Source: G965220205 sp965220205 (GTDB taxonomy: Bacteria > Chloroflexota > Dehalococcoidia > Lucifugimonadales > Australimonadaceae). Taken from it: DNA of 64,000 nt. The translations under genes were made by a program, and so were the position numbers. Below are positions 36,477 through 45,169 of this stretch, piece by piece (the stretch's first letter is position 1; each line of letters opens with the position of its first letter). The DNA lies in contig OZ244812.1 of NCBI GenBank assembly GCA_965220205.1, forward strand, positions 1,240,001 through 1,304,000. Reading direction: 5' to 3'. The notes under the pieces are model-generated. The model saw only the letters and a program-made list of their open reading frames with translations. It made no database searches and was not told the origin of the DNA.

Positions 36477-37547
36477 CTATTGCCCCCCGCCGGTTACGCC
36501 TGGAACGTTGGGCGTTCCGCCGGTTAGCGGCAGGAACGGCAGCACGCCGCTTCCCGCTTCCTCGTCGATGATGAATATGCTAACGGAGGGCAGTATGGCC
36601 TCGATCGCCTCGAGGAAGAGCCGCTGGCGCGTCACGTCGGGCGCGACGCGGTACTCGGCCAGAATCGAGAGGAACTGGTCTGCCTCACCGGAAGCGCGCT
36701 CAATGCGGGCCTGCTTGAAGGCGGTCGCCGACTGAATCGTCTGCTGCGCCGCGCCGAGTGCTCTCGGTATCTGGTCCTGCTCGAAGGCCGCCGCCTGGTT
36801 GACGCGCGTCTCCTTGTCGGACCGCGCGGCGACGACGTCGTCAAACGCGGCGCGCACAGCGTCGGGCGGCGTCACCTCCTGGAGCTGTACGGACAGGACG
36901 TTGATGCCGGTCTCGTAGTCGTTCATGAGCCTCTGGATGAGCGCGGCGGTGTCGAACTGCACCTCCTCCTTGCCACGGGTGAGCACGTCGTCGATGCTGC
37001 GCTGGCCGATCACTTGGCGCAGCGACGCTTCGGTGACGTCCCGCAGCGTCCGGCCGTCAGGGCGACCGGGACGGATATCTCCGTCGGGGTCGCCGGGGTC
37101 GTCGACGCGGAAGAGGAACGCGGCGAGGTCGCCGATGCGGTACTGCACGGCGAGCTTGACGTCGGCGATGTTGAGGTCGCCGGTAATCATCAGGGACTCG
37201 ACCGGCACATCGCGCTCCGGGTCGGACCTGAAGCCGACGGTCATGGTCTTGGTCTCGGTGACGCTTTCCTTCTGCACCCGGCCCACGGGCGCCGGCCACC
37301 ACCACTTCAGCCCGGGTTCCTCAATCGTCTGGAACTCCCCGAAGAGCTGCGTCGCTGCTTGCTCGTTGGGCTCAACCTGATAAACCCCTGAGCCCACCCA
37401 TATCACGGCGATGACGAGCGCGACGCCGGCAAAGATGGCCGTGTTGCCGCCGCCGCCGGGCAGGCGGTTGCGGATGCCGCTCCAGCCGGAGCGCATATTC
37501 CTGACGAGTCGGTCGGGGTCGAATTCGGGACGGCGTTCGCCGTACAT
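36477..37547 (-). CDS. hflK: HflK, membrane protease regulator
   Basis: 356 residues from ATG 37547; GAGG lies about five bases upstream. N-terminal Gly/Arg-rich cytosolic stretch (RNRLPGGGGNT), one membrane segment near 35-55, then the SPFH domain (YQVEPNEQAATQLFGEFQT, GLKWWWPAPVGRVQ) and a helical tail with EADQFLSILAEYRVAPDVTR. It forms with HflC the complex around FtsH. Confidence 0.93.
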   Translation of the reverse strand: MYGERRPEFDPDRLVRNMRSGWSGIRNRLPGGGGNTAIFAGVALVIAVIWVGSGVYQVEPNEQAATQLFGEFQTIEEPGLKWWWPAPVGRVQKESVTETKTMTVGFRSDPERDVPVESLMITGDLNIADVKLAVQYRIGDLAAFLFRVDDPGDPDGDIRPGRPDGRTLRDVTEASLRQVIGQRSIDDVLTRGKEEVQFDTAALIQRLMNDYETGINVLSVQLQEVTPPDAVRAAFDDVVAARSDKETRVNQAAAFEQDQIPRALGAAQQTIQSATAFKQARIERASGEADQFLSILAEYRVAPDVTRQRLFLEAIEAILPSVSIFIIDEEAGSGVLPFLPLTGGTPNVPGVTGGGQ

Positions 37548-37739
37548 AGAGCCTCGTTGGTTTAGAGCGTGCCCACACCAGGAGCTATCCTGCGGGAGCA
37601 TGGGTCAGTGTATAGACCGCTTCTCCAAGTGTCAAACGATAGGAAACGGACTCGCCGTGCCCTCTCTTGTCGACCGTCTCAACACCTGAGCCGTTAGCGG
37701 GGCGCCCGTCCGGTACACCGGCTCAGCAGCGGCGCTCGG

Positions 37740-38299
37740 CTGGGTGTGGCTCCAACAGAGGTTGTTGGCCATTCGGGCATCTCCTCTCTCGTGCTCGCTG
37801 GCGCACGGGCGGGCTGGCGCACGGGCGGGCTGGCGCACGGGCGGGCTGGCGGGGTTACAGGCAAGGGTAGCGAGGTGGGCGCCGCCGACGCGGCGCGATA
37901 GGGCGTGGATTCCCGTGTCGGGGCACGAGAATGACGGCGGGTGAGACGGAATTGAACGGAAATGGGCCAAAATGGCCGGGAATCGGCCCAAATCGTGAGG
38001 TTTTTCACTCGTAAATGTAGGGGGTTTACGAGTGGACGGGCGAAATAGTGGGACATTCTGGGACATTTTGGGACATTTACTCGTAAATCGGGCCAGCGCC
38101 CGGCGCGCCAAGCCCTGTGGGTTCGAGTGCCCCCCTTCGACGGGCTCAGGGCAGGCTTCAACAGGCATGGTAGAGGTTGGGAGGCGTTGGGGGGAGGGGC
38201 AGATGTCGCGCGCTGGGCTGGAATACCCCTCGTCCAGGTGGGGGAGGAGGCAGGGCCGGCCTCCCGGTTGTAAACAACGTGTCTGGGAACTACACCTGG
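37740..38299 (+). mobile_element. Family D MITE, copy 2 (about 560 bp)
   Basis: Ends are inverted: CTGGGTGTGGCTCC (37740-37753) against the complement of GGAACTACACCTGG (38286-38299), the same TIRs as the 43680 copy. Internally there is a 16-bp tandem repeat, a family B palindrome (37902-37937), CACTCGTAAATGTAG plus GGTTTACGAGTG (38006-38034), and three TGGGACATTnT iterons (38049-38078). No protein is supported. The element occupies most of the 37548-38370 gap between hflK and the kinase gene. Its ends read CTGG, probably decayed from CTAG. Confidence 0.8.
37801..37848 (+). repeat. 16-bp tandem repeat, three copies
   Basis: GCGCACGGGCGGGCTG repeated exactly three times inside the MITE. The other copy of the element (43680) lacks it, so the expansion happened after divergence. 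Confidence 0.95.
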
Positions 38300-38370
38300 G
38301 AAGCGCCGCCCATTGCCCCGACCCCCTTCCGCGCCGTACCGTATGCGCAGCCACTATCAGGTTGCCGCGC

Positions 38371-39390
38371 ATGGATCACAGGTACGACGTCTACGGAATC
38401 GGCAGCGCCCTCGTCGACACGGAGGTTGAGGTCGACGGGGCTCTCCTGTCCGACCTCGGCCTGGAGAAGGGCGTCATGACGCTCGTTTCCGCTGAGCGGC
38501 AAACCGCGCTTCTCGACAGCCTCGCAGGCCATGCACGGCACAGCGCGGCAGGCGGATCGGCGGCGAACACCGTGGTGGGCGTCGCGCAGTTCGGGGGAAG
38601 AGCGTTCTTCACCGCCAAGGTTGGCAGCGACGTGTCCGGTGCGCTCTACCGTGAGAGCATGGCGGAGGCGGGCGTGGAATTCGACGTCGACGGGGCCGAC
38701 GGGACCCCGACGGGGACGTGCCTTGTCCTCGTGACCCCCGACGGCGAGCGCACCATGCAGACGGCGCTCGGCGCGTCGTCCGGACTCGGCCCGGCGGACG
38801 TGAACGTGGAGCGCATCGCGCAGAGTCAGGTCGTTTACATCGAGGGCTACCTATTCGGCTCGCCCACAGCCGCGCAGGCGGCCGTACGAGCGATGGAGGC
38901 AGCTCGCGACGCTGGGGTAAGCGTATCGCTCAGCCTATCGGACCCGAGCATGGCCCATCACTTCGCTGACGACTTCAAGCGGGCTACCCAGGAGTACGTG
39001 GACGTGCTGTTCTGCAATGAGCACGAGGCCCGCATCTACGCCGGAGGCGGAACCCGCGACGAGGCGCTCCGCGCGATCGGGGAGGACTGCTCGCGGGTGT
39101 TCATGACGTGCGGCGCCGACGGCTCGTTGGTCTACGACCACGGCCGTCTCATCCAGGTGGACGGCTTCAGCGTCCCCGTGGTCGACACGACCGGCGCCGG
39201 AGACATCTACGCCGCGGGCGTGCTGCACGGGCTCACGCACGGGATGGACGCGGCGGCGGCGGGCAAGCTCGGCTCGTTTGCCTCGGCCAGGGTGGTGACG
39301 CAGTGGGGCCCCCGGCTGCGGGAGGCGCTCGCCGGTCACGTACCATCGATCCTGCGAGGCGCTCACCCTGTAGGCGGGGCGGCGACGTGA
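38371..39390 (+). CDS. PfkB-family carbohydrate (ribo)kinase, adenosine kinase-like
   Basis: 339 residues. YDVYGIGSALVDTEVEVD at the N-terminus and GGSAANTVVGVAQFGG near 70 are PfkB signature 1; DTTGAGDIYAAG near 270 is signature 2 with the catalytic Asp. CNEHEARIYAG and TCGADGSLVYD also fit adenosine kinase-like PfkB proteins. Substrate (adenosine, sugar or similar) is unresolved. Start chosen at ATG 38371 where similarity begins; it is 71 bp past the MITE end. Confidence 0.8.
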   Translation: MDHRYDVYGIGSALVDTEVEVDGALLSDLGLEKGVMTLVSAERQTALLDSLAGHARHSAAGGSAANTVVGVAQFGGRAFFTAKVGSDVSGALYRESMAEAGVEFDVDGADGTPTGTCLVLVTPDGERTMQTALGASSGLGPADVNVERIAQSQVVYIEGYLFGSPTAAQAAVRAMEAARDAGVSVSLSLSDPSMAHHFADDFKRATQEYVDVLFCNEHEARIYAGGGTRDEALRAIGEDCSRVFMTCGADGSLVYDHGRLIQVDGFSVPVVDTTGAGDIYAAGVLHGLTHGMDAAAAGKLGSFASARVVTQWGPRLREALAGHVPSILRGAHPVGGAAT

Positions 39391-39451
39391 CGGCGGCGCG
39401 CGTGGCCGCCCGCGACAGAATCATTGAGACCATCGGAGAGGAGCGGACCTG

Positions 39452-40081
39452 ATGACCAACCAACCGCAGGGCCCCGGCCCTGGCGCCGCGCGTCACGACG
39501 AGGGCGACGCCTGGCAAGAGCAAGAGTTCGTCGACAAGTGGGTAACGCGCGACGGAGGCCGGCTTGACGAGCGGATTCCCATGATCCGCGAGTTCCTCGA
39601 GCTCGCTCCGTTCGAGCCCAGCGCAAGAATCCGCGTGCTCGACGTCGGGGCCGGCTACGGCCTCATCTCATCGCAGGTGCTCGATTGCTACGCTGAGGCC
39701 GAGGCAACGCTGCAGGACATCTCCGAGCCAATGTTCGAGTACGCGCGCAAACAGTTGTCCGCATATGCGGACAGGGTCACGTTCGTGAACAGCGACTTCA
39801 GCGACCGCGATTGGAGCGCTGAGGTGGGCGGCCCGTTCGACCTCGTCGTGTCCGCGTACGCCATCCACAACTTGTACGACGACGGGAAGATCTCGGGCGT
39901 GTACGCCGACATCTACCGTCTGCTCAAGCCGGGCGGCGCGTTCCTGAACCTCGACTACGCGCCACAGGCCGGGGGCAACGACGCGCATGTCCAGTGGCTG
40001 CGGGAGGCCGGGTTCGACCGGGTCGAGTGCACCCCGGCGACCGAGCGCATATCGAAGCTCGCCGCCTATCGCTCCGCCTGA
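39452..40081 (+). CDS. Class I SAM-dependent methyltransferase
   Basis: 209 residues. VLDVGAGYGLISSQVL (SAM loop, near 52), LQDISEPMFEYARKQL (acidic ribose-binding strand), and FDLVVSAYAIHNLYDD are the usual motifs. The LLKPGGAFLNLDY strand follows. GGAGAGGAG precedes ATG 39452. Substrate unknown. It ends 22 bp before the convergent MetE-like gene. Confidence 0.82.
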   Translation: MTNQPQGPGPGAARHDEGDAWQEQEFVDKWVTRDGGRLDERIPMIREFLELAPFEPSARIRVLDVGAGYGLISSQVLDCYAEAEATLQDISEPMFEYARKQLSAYADRVTFVNSDFSDRDWSAEVGGPFDLVVSAYAIHNLYDDGKISGVYADIYRLLKPGGAFLNLDYAPQAGGNDAHVQWLREAGFDRVECTPATERISKLAAYRSA

Positions 40082-40105
40082 GGCCGAGCTGATCGGTCCG
40101 ATCGC

Positions 40106-41254
40106 CTACCGCGCCCACAGGCGTGCGCTGGCAATGGCGGCGCCCTCTGCTTGGGCGCGCAGCTTCGCGTAGACGATGCCCGGGTCCATCTTGCCGTAGC
40201 CGGCGAAGGTGCCGAAGCCGCAGTCGCTGCCGGCCAGCACCCGCTCGCGCCCGACGATTGCCGCGAACTGCTCGATGCGCTGGGCTACCAGCTCGGGGTG
40301 TTCGACGAAGTTCGTGGTCGAGTCCACGACGCCGGGGAGCAGCACCTTGTCTCCGGGAATGGCCGCGTCACGCCACACCGTCCACTCGTGCGCGTGGCGT
40401 GGGTTGGAGGCCTCGAACGACACGGCCATGGGTTTGGCCCCCAGTACGATTCCCAGTATCTTCTCGAGGGCTATGTCGTGGTCGTGAGGGCCCTCGTAGT
40501 TTCCCCAACAGATGTGCATGCGCGCCGACTCCGCGGGCACTCCGCTCAGCGCATGGTTGAGCGCCTCGACCTGCTGATGGGCGCGCTCGAGGAACTCGGC
40601 CTCGTCGAGGTCCTGGAACGCCGTATGCCGGGCCATCGCCAGGTCGGGGCAGTCGACTTGCAGCACGAACCCTGCCGCCACGATCGCCTCGTACTCCTCG
40701 CGCATGGCGTCGGCGAGAGCGAAGACGTAGGCCTCGTGCGTCGGGTAGTACTGGTTCGGTTGGAACGCCGAGATGACGCCGGGCGACGCCGCCGTGACGA
40801 ATACGTCCTCGACCTTCGCATCGGCGACGGCGGCGCGCAGGTTGTCGAGGTCCGCCCGCAGCAAATCTCTGTCCTTGACGGCGATGGGCCCGGTGCAGAA
40901 GGCGCGGGGCATGGGCTGGCCGCCGGTGATGCGCGCCATCTTCTCCCGGAACTCCGGGTATGGCGCGACATCGAGATTGACCTTGCGCGGGCTGTCCCCC
41001 TCGAACCCCGTGAGCCTGTCGGTGATGTAGGTGGAGTAGCTGATCTTGCTCATCTCCCCGTCGCTGACGACATCTACGCCGGCCTCCGCCTGCTTGGCCA
41101 CAGCGTCGGCCACGGCACGCCGGACCGTCGCCGCGAAGGCGTCCGGCTCCATCGGCTCGCCGCGTTGCCGCGCGAGCAGCGCTTCGGCCATGTCGTTCGG
41201 CCGTGGCAAGCTGCCGACGTGCGTCGTAAGGATCCGGTCCGTGCTCAGTTTCAT
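40106..41254 (-). CDS. MetE C-terminal-domain family protein, paralog 2
   Basis: 382 residues. TTHVGSLPRP at the N-terminus, VVSDGEMSK, and the zinc motif H247-x-C249 (MHICWGN) with C345 in GSDCGFG. AGAGAGGT lies just upstream of the ATG. HICWGNYEGP aligns directly with HL-stop-RGNQGS in the paralog at 59784. Short MetE homologs of this kind transfer methyl groups from unusual donors or act on related thioethers; the donor is unknown. Confidence 0.82.
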   Translation of the reverse strand: MKLSTDRILTTHVGSLPRPNDMAEALLARQRGEPMEPDAFAATVRRAVADAVAKQAEAGVDVVSDGEMSKISYSTYITDRLTGFEGDSPRKVNLDVAPYPEFREKMARITGGQPMPRAFCTGPIAVKDRDLLRADLDNLRAAVADAKVEDVFVTAASPGVISAFQPNQYYPTHEAYVFALADAMREEYEAIVAAGFVLQVDCPDLAMARHTAFQDLDEAEFLERAHQQVEALNHALSGVPAESARMHICWGNYEGPHDHDIALEKILGIVLGAKPMAVSFEASNPRHAHEWTVWRDAAIPGDKVLLPGVVDSTTNFVEHPELVAQRIEQFAAIVGRERVLAGSDCGFGTFAGYGKMDPGIVYAKLRAQAEGAAIASARLWAR

Positions 41255-41321
41255 ATCGACCTCTCTGTCGTAAGGATGCGGCCCAAGCGGGACGCGCCAC
41301 CCTGTATCCGCGTCTCGCGGC

Positions 41322-42290
41322 CTACGTCTCGAAGAGCAGGCGCCTGGCCAGCTGACGCAGGTTGCGCACCGCAGCGACAGGCTTGAACGCGGCCGAGGCG
41401 TCGTCGAGCGCCGCTGCCTCGTCCGGACGGAGCATGATGTCGGCGGCCTCCGCGTTCTCCTCGAGCTGCCTCAGGCTCTTCGCGCCGGGGATCGCGACGA
41501 CGTTCGACCGGCGCACCACCCACGCCAGAGCGGCCTGGGCGGGCGTGACGCGATGCGCTTGCGCGACTTCCCGCAGCGTCTCGATGACCGGCGCGGCGCG
41601 CTTCATGTTCTCGACGGTGAACAGGCCGTTGAAGCGCCGGAAACCGCCCGGCGCGTTCTCCGGCCCGTAGCGGCCTGACAGGAGACCTTGGGCCAGCGGG
41701 CTATAGGCGATGATGGTCCGCTCGTTGCGCTCGGCGAAGGGCAACAGCTCTCGCTCCGCCCTCCGGTCCAACAGGTTGTAGGGGACCTGGTCCGAGACGA
41801 CGGCGCGCCCAAGCATCGCTTCGGCCCTGCGCCACCGCGCCATGCTGAAGTTGCTGACGCCCGCGGCGCCGATCTTCCCGGCGTCCAGCAGATCGCGCAT
41901 GCCTGCCATGGTCCACGACAACGGCGCCGCCGGGTTCGGCCAGTGCGCCTGGTACAGCTCCATCCGGTCGGTGGCGAGGCGTGCGAGGCTCCGCCGGGCG
42001 GCGCCGCGGACCTGACCTGGAAGGAGGCGCAGCGGCCAGACCTTCGAGGCGATGAAGGCTTCGTCGCGCCGCCCGTCCAGCGACGCCGCGAGCAGCGTCT
42101 CCGAACGGCCCTTCGCGTATATCTCCGCCGTGTCGAACAGGTTGACGCCCATGTCGAGCGCCCGCTGAACGATTGCGCGGGCGTCGGCCGGGCCGAACTC
42201 GGAGCCCCAGCCCCAGCTGCGGGAGCCGAACTGCCACACCCCCACGCCGATGACGGAGACTCGCTTGTCCGCAAGGGTCAGGTAGCGCAT
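41322..42290 (-). CDS. Aldo/keto reductase
   Basis: 322 residues from ATG 42290. The AKR catalytic tetrad is D53, Y58, K83 and H116 (LFDTAEIYAKG, ASKVWP, QAHWPNP). AAGVSNFSM, QVPYNLLDR and IPGAKSLRQLEENAEA (NADPH-binding C-terminal site) are typical of YghZ/Tas-like AKRs. The final 20 residues are Arg-rich. Substrate unknown. 30 bp downstream of the membrane-protein gene on the same strand. Confidence 0.87.
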   Translation of the reverse strand: MRYLTLADKRVSVIGVGVWQFGSRSWGWGSEFGPADARAIVQRALDMGVNLFDTAEIYAKGRSETLLAASLDGRRDEAFIASKVWPLRLLPGQVRGAARRSLARLATDRMELYQAHWPNPAAPLSWTMAGMRDLLDAGKIGAAGVSNFSMARWRRAEAMLGRAVVSDQVPYNLLDRRAERELLPFAERNERTIIAYSPLAQGLLSGRYGPENAPGGFRRFNGLFTVENMKRAAPVIETLREVAQAHRVTPAQAALAWVVRRSNVVAIPGAKSLRQLEENAEAADIMLRPDEAAALDDASAAFKPVAAVRNLRQLARRLLFET

Positions 42291-42321
42291 GGAGGTGGAG
42301 CGGGCGGCGGCACAACGCCGA

Positions 42322-42852
42322 CTACGAGCGCACCGCGACGGGAAGTGGCTTCGGCGATCGCACGATGAACGAGCCTGCGACGTCACGTACATCAGCGGCG
42401 CCGCTCTCGATCATCGCGCCGCGGGCAAACGGCCGGTCGGCGCCCCGAACACTGGCGGCGAGGATGTACAACCCCTCGGCCAGATAGCTCTCGTGCTCGT
42501 CGGCCGTCTCCGCGTCAAGACCCTGTTCGGAGACGAGCGCCCCGCCCAGCCAGGCGCCGAAAGCCGCGCCGATCTTCCACACCGTCGAACCCATGAACAC
42601 TCTGACGTTTATGTCGACCGGCAGGATGAACAGAACGATCAGCGTTGGCACCTCGACGATGAGCGACCCGTAGACGGCCCATCGCACCGCCGACCGCAAC
42701 ATGACGTCCCCGCGGTGGCGCAAGCGCGTCCGCGGCCCGGTGGAAGGCGATAAGAGGGTCAACGCCGTCCCGCGGCAACCGGCGCCGGCGATCAGGTCGC
42801 GGGCCTCCTCCGCCTCGCGCGGGCCGTTGAAGATGCCAACGACTTGGCTCAT
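42322..42852 (-). CDS. Small membrane protein with an N-terminal stress-protein-like domain
   Basis: 176 residues from ATG 42852. An N-terminal alpha/beta segment (VVGIFNGPREAEEARDLIAG) resembles the YflT/general-stress-protein 17M type. Two hydrophobic segments follow (WAVYGSLIVEVPTLIVLFIL, VWKIGAAFGAWLGGAL), then a soluble tail. Its ATG overlaps the stop of the dienelactone hydrolase gene (ATGA), indicating an operon. Function unknown. Confidence 0.55.
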   Translation of the reverse strand: MSQVVGIFNGPREAEEARDLIAGAGCRGTALTLLSPSTGPRTRLRHRGDVMLRSAVRWAVYGSLIVEVPTLIVLFILPVDINVRVFMGSTVWKIGAAFGAWLGGALVSEQGLDAETADEHESYLAEGLYILAASVRGADRPFARGAMIESGAADVRDVAGSFIVRSPKPLPVAVRS

Positions 42853-43604
42853 GCCGCCTTCAGCCGCTCCTCGAATAGCTCCATCAGCTTCTGCCATGCG
42901 TCCCTTGCAGGCGCCTCGCGGTAGCTGCGAGTGTCCGGGTTCATGAACCCGTGGCCCGTGCCGTCGTAGCAGTGGAACGAGTGATCGACGCCGAGCCGAA
43001 CCAACTCCGCGTCGATCCTGGCAACGTTGGCCGGCGTGGGATTGGCATCGTCGTTGCCGAAGAAGCCGGCGACGTGCGTGGTTATCCTGTCGGACGCGGC
43101 GAACGGCGAGGGGCCGCCGCCGTTGGACTCGAAGATGTTGCCGGGGTAGAAGCAGGCCGCCGCCCGCACGGAGACGCTGCGCGTGGCCATAAGGTAGGAC
43201 ATCCGGCCGCCCATGCAGAACCCCGTGACGCCCACCGGACGGTCGGCGACGTCCATTGCGGCGCGCATATGGGCGATCGCGGCGTTGACGTCGCGGACCA
43301 CCTCATCGTCGGCAATCCTCCCCCGCATGGGCATGACGATCTCGTCCCATCGAGGGTCGTCGCGCGGCAGCGCGAGGAGGTCTTCGAGGGAGCAGCGCTC
43401 CTCCTGCCGGTGGTACAGGTTCGGGGAGACAGCCGCGTATCCCTCCAGAGCGAGCCAATCGCAGACGGAGGTGATGAAGCTGTCGACGCCGGAGATATGC
43501 TGGATGACGACGACGCCCGGACGCGGCCCAGCGCCGTCGGGGGCGGCTGCGTACGTCCACATCGGCGAGCCGTCGACCGTCAGAGTGGTCCACTCAGATC
43601 CCAT
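42849..43604 (-). CDS. Dienelactone hydrolase family protein
   Basis: 251 residues from ATG 43604, with GGGAGG upstream. Alpha/beta hydrolase with the DLH triad C130 (GFCMGGRM), D185 or D186 (GNDDANPT) and H218 (GTGHGFMN). It should hydrolyse cyclic lactones or small esters; in catabolic loci these open ring-cleavage lactones. It lies in an operon with the two genes that follow it. Confidence 0.88.
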   Translation of the reverse strand: MGSEWTTLTVDGSPMWTYAAAPDGAGPRPGVVVIQHISGVDSFITSVCDWLALEGYAAVSPNLYHRQEERCSLEDLLALPRDDPRWDEIVMPMRGRIADDEVVRDVNAAIAHMRAAMDVADRPVGVTGFCMGGRMSYLMATRSVSVRAAACFYPGNIFESNGGGPSPFAASDRITTHVAGFFGNDDANPTPANVARIDAELVRLGVDHSFHCYDGTGHGFMNPDTRSYREAPARDAWQKLMELFEERLKAA

Positions 43605-43679
43605 ACGCGCCTCCCGGGCCGCCTCTGCCTCGCACGGTAGCATGGCCCAGCGCCGCGGGCAACGCGGGCGTGCGCCGCT

Positions 43680-44187
43680 CTAGGTGTAGTTCCAGAGAGG
43701 TTGTTGGCGATTGGGCGTCCCCTTTCTCATGCTTGGCCGACGAATGGACGGGCAGCTGGGGTTGTAGACAAGAGCGGCGAGGTCCGCCGACGCAACGCGA
43801 GGGGGCGTGGATTCCCGTGTCGGGGCACGAGAATGACGGAATTCGGGGCATGGGGATGACGGCAGGTGAGACGGAATTGAACGGAAATGGGCCAAAATGG
43901 CCGGAAATCGGCCCAAAACGTGAGGTTTTCCACTCGTAAATTGCAGGGTTTACGAGTGGAGGGGTCGAAATAGTGCGACATTCTGCGACATTTTGCGACA
44001 TTTACTCGTAAATCGAGCGGGCGGCCCAGCACGCCAGGCCACGTGGGTTCGAGTGCCTCCCTTCGACGGGCACAGGACAGGCTTCAACAGGCATGGTAGG
44101 GGTTGGGAGGCGTTGGGGCGAGGGGCGGATGTCGCGGCGGGGCCGGCCTCCCGGCCGTACACAACGCGCCTAGGAAACTACATCTAG
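43680..44187 (+). mobile_element. Family D MITE, copy 1 (508 bp), between CTAG target sites
   Basis: CTAG (43680-43683) at the left, then GTGTAGTTCCAGAG; at the right GGAAACTACAT then CTAG (44184-44187). The ends are imperfect inverted repeats (CTAGGTGTAGTTCC against CTAGATGTAGTTTCC). Inside: a family B palindrome (43803-43839), CACTCGTAAA/TTTACGAGTG (43931-43958), three TGCGACATTnT iterons (43974-44003), and a TTCGACGGGC motif. Copy 2 is at 37740 in the same orientation. The right CTAG supplies the stop codon of the next gene. It encodes no credible protein. Confidence 0.85.
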
Positions 44188-45143
44188 GACACGGTCAGCG
44201 CGACCTTGCCCTTGACACGGCGCTCTTCGATGCTGCGGTGCGCCTGCGCGGCCTCCGCCAACGGGTAGGCGCGCTCCACCGTGGGCCGCAGCGTCCCGTC
44301 CGCGAAGAGGCCGAGGATGTCTTCGAACTGTGTGCGGGACGCGCCGGTCCCGCCTGAACCCCTGAAGGTGAGCCGCTGGCCAAAGAGCCGCGCCAGATTG
44401 AGCGTGACCTCGCGGCCAGCGGCGGCGCCGTACATGGCGATGCGGCCGTTGGGCGCGATGCATTCGAGCGATTGCACGAAGATGTCGCCTCCGACGCCGT
44501 CGATGACGGCGTCGACGCCCTTCCCGTCCGTCAGATCCCTGACGCGCCGCGGATAGTCGGCGACGCTGTAGTTCACCCCATGGTCCGCGCCCTGGTCAGC
44601 GGCCCAAGCGAGCTTCTCGTCGCTTCCCGCTGTGCCGATGACGGTCGCGCCAAGGTGCTTGGCGATCTGCACCGCCGCGACGCCGACGCCGCCGGCTGCG
44701 CCTTGGACCAGCACCGTCTCGCCCGGCTGCACGCCGGCCTTGTTGACGACGGCGTCCCACGCCGTCGTGTAGGTGATGACCACCGTCGACGCGTCGATGT
44801 CGCTCAGCCCCTCGGGGAGCTTGAATGCGTTCTGCTCCGGCGCGGCCACGTACTGCGCGTAGGAATAGGGGGGATCGCGCACGACCACGTGGTCGCCGAC
44901 CGATAGGCCGGACGCGCCAGCGCCAACTTCGACGACGACGCCGGCGGCCTCCCGGCCCAGCATCGCGGGAAACGCGAATCCCGGCCCCGACGCCCTCCCG
45001 GCGCGCCTCGAGATGTCCGCGGGGTTGACGCCGGAGCTCGCGACGCGGACCAGCACCTCGCCGTCTTTCGGCCGCGGGTCAGGCACGTCGTCGAGGGAGA
45101 GCACCTCGGGGCCGCCAAACTCATGGAACCGAATCGCCTTCAT
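44184..45143 (-). CDS. NADPH:quinone oxidoreductase (MDR family)
   Basis: 319 residues. GroES-like N-terminus (MKAIRFHEFGGPEVLSLDD, GREAAGVVVEVG), Rossmann domain with VQGAAGGVGVAAVQIAK near 145. Like the gene at 9837, it lacks the catalytic-zinc Cys pattern of ADHs. The closest match in style is QOR. The stop codon TAG (44186-44184) coincides with the CTAG duplicated by the MITE. Substrate unknown. Confidence 0.82.
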   Translation of the reverse strand: MKAIRFHEFGGPEVLSLDDVPDPRPKDGEVLVRVASSGVNPADISRRAGRASGPGFAFPAMLGREAAGVVVEVGAGASGLSVGDHVVVRDPPYSYAQYVAAPEQNAFKLPEGLSDIDASTVVITYTTAWDAVVNKAGVQPGETVLVQGAAGGVGVAAVQIAKHLGATVIGTAGSDEKLAWAADQGADHGVNYSVADYPRRVRDLTDGKGVDAVIDGVGGDIFVQSLECIAPNGRIAMYGAAAGREVTLNLARLFGQRLTFRGSGGTGASRTQFEDILGLFADGTLRPTVERAYPLAEAAQAHRSIEERRVKGKVALTVS

Positions 45144-45169
45144 CTACTACTCCTGACAGAACGGCCGGG

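Noticed and set aside
38119..38140. T-arm-like GTGGGTTCGAGTGCC in the family D MITE, also near 44042
   Set aside because: No acceptor, D or anticodon arms can be built around it. A tRNA is unsupported.
39387..39452. Short frame overlapping the methyltransferase start
   Set aside because: 21 codons, no Shine-Dalgarno, no sign of coding beyond chance.
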